Positions 40,925 through 48,431 of a DNA stretch of 64,000 nt are shown here, in pieces (the stretch's first letter is position 1; each line of letters opens with the position of its first letter). The notes under the pieces were generated by a model. That model worked only from the letters and a program-made list of their open reading frames with translations, was not told the origin of the DNA and did no database searches. The stretch comes from Chersky-267 sp963744115 (lineage in GTDB: Bacteria; Chloroflexota; Limnocylindria; Limnocylindrales; CSP1-4), in assembly GCA_963744115.1 (NCBI GenBank), contig CAVUSI010000002.1, positions 310,001-374,000 on the forward strand. The letters run 5' to 3'. A program made the translations under genes and the position numbers.

Positions 40925-43900
40925 GTGACGACCGTCGATCCGGGTCCCGCGCCGCTCGCCGAGCCTCCTGCCATGGCTCCTGAGGACGCGCTCGTCGACG
41001 AGCTCGCCCGCCGGGTCGAGAACGAACGAGCCCTGCGCGAGATCGCCGCGCGATTCGCTGCGATCACCGACCCCGCGGTCCTGCTCCAACATGTGACCGA
41101 CGAGGCCAACCGCCTGGTCTCGGGCGACGGGACGATCCTCGACGTCGTCCAGCCCGGGACCCGGATCCTCGTCTGGGCCTACGACTCGGGGTTGGCCAGG
41201 TCGTTCGCACCCGACGAGATCAGCGACTACACGCTGCCGATCGGCGTCGGGCTGACCGGTCGAGCGGTCGAGGAGCGGCGCGTCCTGGTCGCCGGCGACG
41301 ACCTCGTCCACGAGTTCCCGCCGTCTGACGACTCCGACCGGTTCTTCGAGCTCACCGGCTTCCGCTCGATGATCGCCGCACCGATCGGCGACGACCGGAC
41401 CCCGCTGGGCGCGCTCGAGGTCTACTCGACCCGTCCCGACGCGTTCGACGACGACGACGCGGCACTCGTCGGGGCGTTGGCCGACCACGCGGCGGTGGCG
41501 CTCATCACCGCCCGCCGGATGGCCGACCTGACCGAGTCGAAGGCGGAGATCGCGCGACGCGCCGCGGAAGAGCGCAGCCTCCGCCAGATGGCCGCCCGCC
41601 TGACCGCCATCCGTCAGCCGGAGACGATCGTCCAGGAGACCGTCGACGTGGCGGCGCGCCTGCTCCGCGCCGACGGCGCCCGGATCGACCTGATCGACCC
41701 GGTCCTCCGGCTCCTGCGTGGCGCCTACATGTCCGGCGGGGCCCGGCCGACCGAGGAAGAATGGCCGGACACCCCCGACGAGACGATCGACACGGGCATC
41801 TCGGGTCTGGTCGTCGCCGAGGCGCGGACGTTCTACACCGGGGCGTATCTCGAGGACGACCGCTTCCGCCACGGCTCGGGCTCCGACACGTACATCCGGA
41901 ACCAGGGCATCCACTCGGTCATGGCGGCACCGCTGATCGGCGAGGACGGGCCGTTCGGTGCGATCACGGTGTACACCACCCGGGGCGAGGCGTTCGACGA
42001 CGCCGGCGCCGAGTTGCTCGAGGCGATCGCGACCCAGGCGGCCATCGCCTTCGCCAACGCGCGGCTCATCGAAGCCCTCGACCGGTCCAGCCGCGAGCTG
42101 GCGCGACGGGCCGAGACCGAGCGCTCGCTGCGCGAGATCGCGGCCCGGATCTCGGCGATCCGCGACCCCGACGCCGTCATCCAGCACGCCGTCGACGAAT
42201 GCGTCCGGCTGCTCGACGCGGGCACCGCGCGGATCGAGCTCATCGACCGCCCGGCAGGGCGATTGCGCGCCGCCTATATCTCCGCCCGCGGCGACACGTC
42301 GGCCGTCGACGAGCGAGCCCGTGCCGGGCGTCCGCTCGGCACGGGGGTCGGCGGCAAGGTGGTGGCCGACGGCGCGACGTTCTTCACCGGCGCCTACCTC
42401 GACGACACCCGGTTCGAGCACGACGCGGAGGAGGACGATTACGTCCGCCAGGTCGATCTCCGATCGGTCCTGTCGGTGCCGCTGTACGGTGGATCCGAGG
42501 TGATCGGGGTCCTGTCCGCCGGCTCCAAGCGCGCCGATGCGTTCGACACCGACGATGCGGCGGTGCTCGAGGCGTTGGCCACGCAGGTGTCGGTCGCGAT
42601 CGCGACCGCCCGGCTGATCGAGGAGCTGGGCCGCTCGCGCCACGAGGTCGCCCGGCGGGCCGAGACCGAACGCGCCCTGCGCCAGATCGCGGCTCGGATC
42701 ACCGCCCTGCACGAGCCGGCGACCATCCTCGAGCAGGCCGCCGCGGAGGCGGGCACGCTGCTCGACGCGGAGGGGGCGACGGTCGATCTGTTGAGGCCGG
42801 TCGGGATCGCCACTGGCTTCTTCGTCGGGATCGGGCTCGCCCAGGACGAGGGCAACGCCCCGGAGCTCATGGACCTCGAGACGGCGGCCGGGGTCGGCAT
42901 CTCGGGTCGGGCCATCTCCGAAGGACGACCGATCGCGACCGGCGACTACCTCACCGACGACACGTTCCAGCACGAGGCGTCCCGCGACGAGTTCATCCGG
43001 TCGCAGGGGATCCACTCGGTGATGGCGGCGCCGCTGATCACCGAAGGCGTCCCCGTCGGCGTGATCAACGTCCATGCGCTCAGAGTCGACGCGTTCGGAC
43101 CAGACGAGCTCCGGATCATCGGCGCGATCGCCGACATCGCCACCCTGGCCGTCACCAACGCCGGCCTGATGGAGCGGATCCAGGCGTCGGACGAACGCCA
43201 CCGTCGCCTCGCCGTGGCGTCGCCGGACCTGATCTGGTCCGCCTCTCCGGACGGCGTCTTCACGTTCATCAGTGAGGCGTCGCGGGACTTCCTCGGATAC
43301 GCTCCGGACGAGCTGGTCGGGCGCCATTTCATGACGGTGGTCGCACCGTCGGCCGTCGCCCGCGCCGCCGAACGCTGGCAGCAGCTCCTCGACGACCCGG
43401 CCACCCGTCAGCTCGTGCCGCTGCAGCTCGTGACCCGGGACGGGACCGAGGTCCCGTCCGAGATCACGGCGGTCGGCGTGGTCGTCGACGGTCGCTTGGA
43501 TGGGATCCACGGCTCGACCCGCGACGTGCGCACCCGTGAGCGACTGGAGCTCGAGCTGCGCCGCCAGGCTGCCGAGATCGCGGCCAGCGAGGAGCGCGCT
43601 CACCTCGCCCGCGAGCTTCACGACTCGGTCACCCAGGCGCTGTTCAGCATGACCCTGATCACCCGGAGCATCGAGCTCCTGCTCGCCCGCGACCCGGCGG
43701 CGGCCGGCGAGCGACTGGAGACCCTCGGCGAGCTCCAGAGAGATGCCCTGGCCGAGATGCGCGCCCTGATCTTCGAGCTGCGGCCGGGCAGCCTGGAGCG
43801 CGACGGCCTCGTCGAGGCTCTGCGCACGCACGCCGCCGCGGTCGAGGGACGGACGGGCCTGTCCATCGTGGTCGACTGCGACGAGCTTCCAAGCCGGCTC

Positions 43901-44212
43901 GCCCTGGGCACGGAGGACGTCCTCTATCGGATCGGCCAGGAAGCCCTCCACAACGTGGTGAAGCATGCCGGCGCCAGCCGCGCCCGGATCGCCGTCGCGG
44001 TCAGCGACGGCACCGCCCTGCTGACCGTCGAGGACGATGGGGTCGGGTTCGACCCCGCGGCGATCCCGCCGGGGCACCTCGGGATCGAGGGCATGCGGGT
44101 GCGCGCGGAGCGGACGGGGGGAAGACTCGAGGTCGACGCCGCTCCCGGTCGGGGGACCCTGATCCGCGCCAGCCTGCCGGTGGCGCCGAGCGGCGACCGC
44201 TCCGAGCCATGA
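40925..44212 (+). CDS. Histidine kinase with four GAF domains and a PAS domain
   Basis: A 1095-residue soluble sensor kinase of the NarL/LiaS class. Four GAF domains start near residues 40, 220, 405 and 585. Each is preceded by a related linker helix (RRAETERALRQIAARI and variants), which indicates internal duplication. A PAS domain (HRRLAVASPDLIWSASPDG) starts near 757. The HisKA_3 helix has the phospho-acceptor in LARELHDSVTQALF near 896, and the HATPase N box is ALHNVVKHAGASRA. No transmembrane segment is present, so the input is cytosolic. Start 40925 is chosen from the TACGGT hexamer; ATG 40880 is possible. It overlaps the next gene as ATGA. Confidence 0.9.
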   Translation: MTTVDPGPAPLAEPPAMAPEDALVDELARRVENERALREIAARFAAITDPAVLLQHVTDEANRLVSGDGTILDVVQPGTRILVWAYDSGLARSFAPDEISDYTLPIGVGLTGRAVEERRVLVAGDDLVHEFPPSDDSDRFFELTGFRSMIAAPIGDDRTPLGALEVYSTRPDAFDDDDAALVGALADHAAVALITARRMADLTESKAEIARRAAEERSLRQMAARLTAIRQPETIVQETVDVAARLLRADGARIDLIDPVLRLLRGAYMSGGARPTEEEWPDTPDETIDTGISGLVVAEARTFYTGAYLEDDRFRHGSGSDTYIRNQGIHSVMAAPLIGEDGPFGAITVYTTRGEAFDDAGAELLEAIATQAAIAFANARLIEALDRSSRELARRAETERSLREIAARISAIRDPDAVIQHAVDECVRLLDAGTARIELIDRPAGRLRAAYISARGDTSAVDERARAGRPLGTGVGGKVVADGATFFTGAYLDDTRFEHDAEEDDYVRQVDLRSVLSVPLYGGSEVIGVLSAGSKRADAFDTDDAAVLEALATQVSVAIATARLIEELGRSRHEVARRAETERALRQIAARITALHEPATILEQAAAEAGTLLDAEGATVDLLRPVGIATGFFVGIGLAQDEGNAPELMDLETAAGVGISGRAISEGRPIATGDYLTDDTFQHEASRDEFIRSQGIHSVMAAPLITEGVPVGVINVHALRVDAFGPDELRIIGAIADIATLAVTNAGLMERIQASDERHRRLAVASPDLIWSASPDGVFTFISEASRDFLGYAPDELVGRHFMTVVAPSAVARAAERWQQLLDDPATRQLVPLQLVTRDGTEVPSEITAVGVVVDGRLDGIHGSTRDVRTRERLELELRRQAAEIAASEERAHLARELHDSVTQALFSMTLITRSIELLLARDPAAAGERLETLGELQRDALAEMRALIFELRPGSLERDGLVEALRTHAAAVEGRTGLSIVVDCDELPSRLALGTEDVLYRIGQEALHNVVKHAGASRARIAVAVSDGTALLTVEDDGVGFDPAAIPPGHLGIEGMRVRAERTGGRLEVDAAPGRGTLIRASLPVAPSGDRSEP

Positions 44213-44628
44213 CCGACCTGGTGACGCCGACCGTCCGGGTCCTCGTCCTCGATGCCGACCGTCGCGTCCGGGCGGCGCTCGCCTCGCTCATCGGTCTGGC
44301 CAGCGGGCTGGCCCTGGTCGGGTCGACCGGGCGGATCGACGAGGCGCTCGGCCAGCTCGGGTCCGAACGTCCCGACGTCGTCGTCCTCGACCCGCGACTC
44401 CCCGACGTCGATGACGGGCTCCAGCTCATCACGGCGATCCGGGCTGGGCGGCCCGACATCGGGATCGTCGTCCTGACCTGGGACGATGCGGTCGGGTCGC
44501 GGTCGCTGGCGGCCGGCGCCGATCGGTATGTGCCCAAGACGATCGAGCCGGAGGATCTCATCGCGACGATCGAGTCGCTGCTCGGCGGTCGGGATCCAGC
44601 CGGTTCCGGCGAGATGGGCCTGAAGTAG
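44209..44628 (+). CDS. Single-domain response regulator
   Basis: A 139-residue receiver domain without output. The phospho-acceptor Asp is in VVVLDPRLPD, the acidic pair in LVLDADRR, and the conserved Thr and Lys in VVLTWDD and YVPKTIEP. It starts with an ATGA overlap with the kinase gene, so it is translated with it. A receiver-only protein next to a kinase often acts as a phosphate sink or signals to another protein. Confidence 0.88.
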   Translation: MTDLVTPTVRVLVLDADRRVRAALASLIGLASGLALVGSTGRIDEALGQLGSERPDVVVLDPRLPDVDDGLQLITAIRAGRPDIGIVVLTWDDAVGSRSLAAGADRYVPKTIEPEDLIATIESLLGGRDPAGSGEMGLK

Positions 44629-44663
44629 ACTCGATCCTCGACGGCCCCGACGCTATCCCGGAG

Positions 44664-45317
44664 ATGCCGACCGTGAGCAGTCCCAGCCCGATCCGCGTCC
44701 TGCTCGTCGACGACCACGGGGTCGTCCGCACGGGCCTCCGCGTCTTCTTCGATCTGCTCGACGACATCGAGGTCATCGGCGAAGCTGCCGACGGCAGCGA
44801 GGGCGTGGCGATGGCCCGCCGGCTCCAGCCGGACGTGGTCCTGATGGACCTCCTGATGCCGAACATGGACGGGGTGACCGCCATCACCCGGATCAAGGCC
44901 GAGTCGCCCGACATCGAGGTCGTGGCGATGACGAGCTTCATCGAGGAGGAGAAGGTCACCGCGGCGCTCGAGGCGGGCGCGACCGGCTACCTCCTCAAGG
45001 ACGCCGGCGCCGACGAGGTCGCCCAGGCGATCCGGGCCGCCATGGCGGGCGAGATGGTCCTCGATCCGCAGGTGACGCGGCTCCTCGCCCAGCGGATGCG
45101 GGCCAAGCCGGCCCCGGACCCGATCGAGCCGCTCACGGACCGCGAGCGGGACGTGCTCCGGCTCGTCGCTCGCGGGTTGAGCAACAAGGAGATCGCCTAC
45201 GAGCTGGGGATCGCCGAGGGCACGGCCAGGACGTACGTCAGCAACATCCTGGGCAAGCTCGGCCTGACGAGCCGGACCCAGGCTGCGCTCTACGCGGTCG
45301 AGCACAAGCTCGCCTGA
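44664..45317 (+). CDS. LuxR-family (NarL-type) response regulator
   Basis: A 217-residue regulator with an N-terminal receiver (LVDDHGV acidic pair, acceptor Asp in VLMDLLMPNMDG) and a C-terminal LuxR HTH (LTDRERDVLRLVARGLSNKEIA). It is the likely DNA-binding partner of the four-GAF kinase, 35 bases downstream of the single-domain regulator. The same HisKA_3/NarL class match supports the pairing. Target genes are not evident. Confidence 0.93.
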   Translation: MPTVSSPSPIRVLLVDDHGVVRTGLRVFFDLLDDIEVIGEAADGSEGVAMARRLQPDVVLMDLLMPNMDGVTAITRIKAESPDIEVVAMTSFIEEEKVTAALEAGATGYLLKDAGADEVAQAIRAAMAGEMVLDPQVTRLLAQRMRAKPAPDPIEPLTDRERDVLRLVARGLSNKEIAYELGIAEGTARTYVSNILGKLGLTSRTQAALYAVEHKLA

Positions 45318-45516
45318 CGCCGCGAAGCGAGGCGGATCGCGTGACGGCCCCGGTCGTACCTCGAACGGACGGTCGACGAATGTTCACCCCCAGCTAGGGC
45401 AAAGCTCGGGTCCGCGGATCGACATCCGACGCTCGGCCGCCGCGCCACGCCGCGCGACACTGACCTCGGTCCCGGGGGACGCCGGCTCGGCGGCCCGGGA
45501 GGAAGGAGGTCACAAG

Positions 45517-45678
45517 GTGAACCACATCGATCGCATGACGGTCGTCACGCGTCGGCAGCAGGAGATGATCCGCGATGCCGCCGCCGAGCGCGTCAGCATG
45601 TCGGCCGCGAAGCCCCAGCGGACCCGCCTCGTCGCGCTCGGTCGCCTCGTCGCCCTCCGGACGGCTCCGGCCGGCTAG
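45517..45678 (+). CDS. Basic 53-residue protein
   Basis: This short frame begins at a GTG with a very strong AAGGAGGT 6 bases upstream, which is exceptional in this window. The product starts MNHIDRMTVVTRRQQ and is rich in Arg, Ala, Leu and Val with no Cys or Trp; it could form one or two amphipathic helices. I do not recognise a family. It follows the LuxR regulator by 199 bases and is followed by a strong hairpin, so it is probably its own transcription unit. The Shine-Dalgarno sequence, not conservation, supports the call. Confidence 0.6.
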   Translation: MNHIDRMTVVTRRQQEMIRDAAAERVSMSAAKPQRTRLVALGRLVALRTAPAG

Positions 45679-45699
45679 GCCCTCCTCCGCTCCTCCACT

Positions 45700-45730
45700 C
45701 GAGACCTCGGCTCCCCCGGCCGGGGTCTCG
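45700..45730. terminator. Hairpin between convergent genes
   Basis: A 13-bp stem (two G-U pairs) with a CCCCC loop, formed by CGAGACCTCGGCT and GGCCGGGGTCTCG. It lies between the 53-residue gene and the GreA fusion gene. There is no T tract on either strand, so it may be a factor-assisted bidirectional terminator. Confidence 0.5.
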
Positions 45731-45737
45731 TGGCGTG

Positions 45738-46955
45738 TCAGCGGACCTCGAGGATCCGGAACCGCAGTCGACCCGACGGGACGATCGCCTCGACCTCGTC
45801 GCCGACGGCCCCCCCGAGCAGGGCGGCCCCGATCGGCGAGCTGGATGAGATCCGCCCGGCGGCTGGGTTCGCCTCGGTCGGCCCGACCAGGCTGAAGGTC
45901 TCCTCCTCGCCGTGGGGACCCTCGACGAGCAGGGTCGAGCCGAGTCGCGCCCGCCCGCCGTCGACCCCTTCCTCGATCAGCTCGACATGGCGCAGCAGGT
46001 CCTCGATGGCGCGGATGCGTCCCTCGGCGAACGACTGCTCCCGGCGCGCCTCGTGGTAGTCCGAGTTCTCCTTGAGGTCGCCCAGCTCCCTCGCCGCGAC
46101 GATCCGGGCGACGATCGCCGGCCGGGTCACCGTGGTCAGCTCGAGCAGCTCGGCCTCGAGCGCGGCCACACCGTCGGCCGACAATCGGGTCGGGGCCTTG
46201 GGCGCCTTGACGGACGATGCGGCAGCCGCCGTCAGGCGTGGCGAGGATGTCGTCCGCGGCCGGGCGGCCGCGGGTCGGGACGGCGCCGCCGACTTGAGCG
46301 CTGTCTTCGAACGCAGGACCCCGGACGCCCCGGTCGGATCGGCCCGGCCCTGGCGGCTGCGTGGATCCGCCGCTGCGCGTCGCTGGGCGTCGCTGACCGG
46401 CTCCGGTCCCTCCTCCGCCAGGAGCGCGCCGGAGATCCCGTGCGCCTTGCGGACCTTGTCGGCGGTCTGCAGGTTGGCGAACGGAAGGACCACCGACGGG
46501 TCGTGGAGTCGAGCCGCGGTGTCGGGCGCGACGCCGGCGGCGAACGCGTCGAACAGGGCGTCCTCGTACTCCTCCGGGGCGTCGGTCTCGGCCCACCAGA
46601 TCCGGAAGCGGTCCAGGCCCGTCAACGCCTTGAGCCAGTACCCGCCGGCGTGGGGCTTGCGTTCGCCCAGCACGGTCCGCTGGAATGCCGCGACCCGCTT
46701 CCCGATCGAGACCGCGGACATCCCGATGTACACGACCGGCTGATCGGGGAGCCAGAAGCCGTGGAGCCGCGCCGCCAGCTCACGTCCGGTCGGCCGGGCG
46801 CCGTCGACCATCAGCGTAGGGACGCGCTCGATCCATAGCCCGATCGCATTGAAGTCGATCGGGGCGGCCGTCGGCGGCTGCGGCAGCTCGACGAGATAGA
46901 CCCCGGGCCGGTTGGACCGGACCGGGGTCCCCCAAGTCGCAGGGCCGTCGGCCAT
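45738..46955 (-). CDS. greA: GIY-YIG nuclease-like domain fused to transcription cleavage factor GreA
   Basis: The C-terminal 150 residues (about 258-405) are a complete GreA: coiled coil with the catalytic acidic tip in GDLKENSDYHEARREQ, then the FKBP-like domain (ISSSSPIGAALLGGAVGDEVE). GreA stimulates RNA cleavage in backtracked RNA polymerase. The N-terminal 170 residues are a GIY-YIG-type domain: GVYLVELP (first strand), PVVYIGMSAVSIGKRVAAF, and PHAGGYWLKAL, matching the HxGGxxxW pattern of the actinobacterial-type subfamily; a Glu-rich EEYEDALF helix may supply the metal ligand. A Ser/Ala/Lys linker joins them. Normal GreA is about 160 residues. The fusion is unusual, and the nuclease activity is inferred. 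Confidence 0.85.
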   Translation of the reverse strand: MADGPATWGTPVRSNRPGVYLVELPQPPTAAPIDFNAIGLWIERVPTLMVDGARPTGRELAARLHGFWLPDQPVVYIGMSAVSIGKRVAAFQRTVLGERKPHAGGYWLKALTGLDRFRIWWAETDAPEEYEDALFDAFAAGVAPDTAARLHDPSVVLPFANLQTADKVRKAHGISGALLAEEGPEPVSDAQRRAAADPRSRQGRADPTGASGVLRSKTALKSAAPSRPAAARPRTTSSPRLTAAAASSVKAPKAPTRLSADGVAALEAELLELTTVTRPAIVARIVAARELGDLKENSDYHEARREQSFAEGRIRAIEDLLRHVELIEEGVDGGRARLGSTLLVEGPHGEEETFSLVGPTEANPAAGRISSSSPIGAALLGGAVGDEVEAIVPSGRLRFRILEVR

Positions 46956-47022
46956 CAGGCCGACCGAGCGGAGGATCTCGGCGCCGCCGGCGACGGCGGT
47001 GCGCTCGGGCGCGCGGGCCTCG

Positions 47023-47685
47023 TCAGGCAGGGTCGACCTCCCCCGTGGCGACGCGATAGACGCCCCAGCCGATGATCCCGCCGACGACCGGCCCGACGAT
47101 GTAGATCCAGAGGTCGTTGAGGTTCCCGCTGAGGATCGCCGGGGCGATCGATCGAGCCGGGTTCACCGACGAGCCGGTGAACGGCACGAGCGCGAAGTGG
47201 ATCACCAGCAGGGTCAGCGGGATCGCGAACGCGGCCTGCGTGGGCGCCTTCTTGGTCGACACCAGGATCACCAACAGGAAGAACGCCGTGAACAGCGTCT
47301 CGAGGAGCAGGGCCTTGACGGTATCGACGCCGCTTCCGGGCTGGGTGACCGTCTCGGCGACGGCGGCCTGACTGAACACGATGAGGATGACCGCGGAGGC
47401 CGCGATGGCTCCGATGAGCTGCGACACGATGTAGCCGACGCCCGTCATCGGATCCAGCCGCTTGTCGATCACGGCCGCGACGGTCACCGCCGGGTTGAAG
47501 TGGCCGCCGGAGACACCGCCGAAGATCTGGATCGCGACGAACAGCCCGAACCCGAACCCGAAGGCGATCACGACGAGGTCGCCGCCGCCCGGGTAGAACG
47601 CCTTCTGCGACAGGATCGCCATGAAGCCGATCGTGAAGAACGTGAATGTCCCGAGGAGCTCGGCCAGGAGTTTCTTGGTGTCCAC
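47023..47685 (-). CDS. Aquaporin / MIP family channel
   Basis: A 220-residue inner-membrane channel with both NPA boxes, GGHFNPAVTVA in the first half and SVNPARSIAP in the second, and six membrane helices. The first box residue pattern and the Arg after the second box (NPAR) fit the selectivity filter of AqpZ-like water channels, but glycerol permeation cannot be excluded. The GTG start at 47685 follows GGAGGG with 8 bases of spacing. A TAGACT hexamer is about 57 bases upstream. Confidence 0.93.
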   Translation of the reverse strand: MDTKKLLAELLGTFTFFTIGFMAILSQKAFYPGGGDLVVIAFGFGFGLFVAIQIFGGVSGGHFNPAVTVAAVIDKRLDPMTGVGYIVSQLIGAIAASAVILIVFSQAAVAETVTQPGSGVDTVKALLLETLFTAFFLLVILVSTKKAPTQAAFAIPLTLLVIHFALVPFTGSSVNPARSIAPAILSGNLNDLWIYIVGPVVGGIIGWGVYRVATGEVDPA

Positions 47686-47742
47686 GACTGCATCCCTCCG
47701 CTGGGTCTCGCCGCGGCCGTGCTGGGCTGCCGGGCGACCCCT

Positions 47743-47748
47743 AGTCTA
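47743..47748 (-). promoter_or_regulatory. Promoter hexamer of the aquaporin gene
   Basis: Minus-strand TAGACT, giving a leader of about 50 bases that contains the GGAGGG ribosome-binding site. Confidence 0.4.
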
Positions 47749-47842
47749 GCGGTAGGCCGAGGGCACCCGGCGGTTCCGGTGTGGGGGACCTCTCGCGTCA
47801 TCCCGGCATGGATCGGGCGGCCGGCCAGCCTGGTGGCTCTCG

Positions 47843-47854
47843 TATGATCGGCCC
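47843..47854 (+). promoter_or_regulatory. Leaderless-type promoter of the ybaK leader ORF
   Basis: TATGAT at 47843-47848, 6 bases, then GTG at 47855. Confidence 0.5.
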
Positions 47855-47887
47855 GTGGATCGGATCCGGGTCGGGAAGCCAGGATGA
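47855..47887 (+). CDS. Ten-codon leader ORF coupled to ybaK
   Basis: GTG at 47855 lies 6 bases after TATGAT, so transcripts probably start at or near it. The frame encodes MDRIRVGKPG and stops with TGA that overlaps the ybaK ATG (ATGA). Ribosomes loading on the leaderless end would translate this peptide and then re-initiate at ybaK. It is too short for a conserved product; a coupling role is the simplest reading. Confidence 0.4.
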   Translation: MDRIRVGKPG

Positions 47888-48387
47888 GCGGGCGCGGCAC
47901 CCCGGCATCCGACGCCGTCCGGCGGGCGGGCGTGGTCCATACGATCCACGAGTTCGAGCGCGACGACGCCCCCGGGCGAGGGGATCACCGGCCGTCCTGG
48001 GGTCTGGAAGCGGCTGCGGCGCTCGGCGTGCCGCCCGGCCGAGTGTTCAAGACGCTCGTGGCGAAGGTCGATGAGACCCGATCGGTGGTGGGCGTGGTCC
48101 CGGTCGACGCGGAGCTCGATCTGAAGGCCCTGGCGGCCGCCGTCGGCGGTCGTCGGGCGGCCCTGGCGGATGCCGCCGAGGCGGAGCGTGCGACGGGCTA
48201 TCGGGTCGGGGGGATCAGTCCAATCGGCGGTCGTCGCCGGCTGCCGACGGTCATCGACGTGACCGCCCTCGAGCCTGCCACGATCTTCGTCAGCGGAGGT
48301 CGGCGCGGCCTCGACCTGGAGCTGGCCGGGTCGGACCTCGTCGCGCTCACCGGGGCGACCGTCGGGCCGATCGCACGCCGGGCCTGA
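47884..48387 (+). CDS. ybaK: YbaK/EbsC-family Cys-tRNA(Pro) deacylase
   Basis: A 167-residue YbaK-domain protein of the bacterial prolyl-tRNA synthetase editing family. The conserved lysine is in RVFKTLVAKVD, and GYRVGGISPIGGRRRLPTVID is the diagnostic GGISP loop. The family hydrolyses Cys-tRNA(Pro) and related mischarged tRNAs in the cytosol. Length is typical. The start overlaps the stop of a ten-codon leader ORF. Confidence 0.93.
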   Translation: MSGRGTPASDAVRRAGVVHTIHEFERDDAPGRGDHRPSWGLEAAAALGVPPGRVFKTLVAKVDETRSVVGVVPVDAELDLKALAAAVGGRRAALADAAEAERATGYRVGGISPIGGRRRLPTVIDVTALEPATIFVSGGRRGLDLELAGSDLVALTGATVGPIARRA

Positions 48388-48418
48388 CCGGCGGGCAGGG
48401 TCGGCGGCCGTTCGGCCG

Positions 48419-48431
48419 TATCATCTCGGCG
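48419..48431 (+). promoter_or_regulatory. Leaderless-type promoter of the serine hydrolase gene
   Basis: TATCAT at 48419-48424, 7 bases, then ATG at 48432. Confidence 0.55.

Noticed and set aside
40364..44077. A 1237-residue open frame on the minus strand
   Set aside because: It is fully antisense to the four-GAF histidine kinase, has low-complexity Arg/Gly/Asp composition and no domain, and arises from the high G+C third positions of the real gene.
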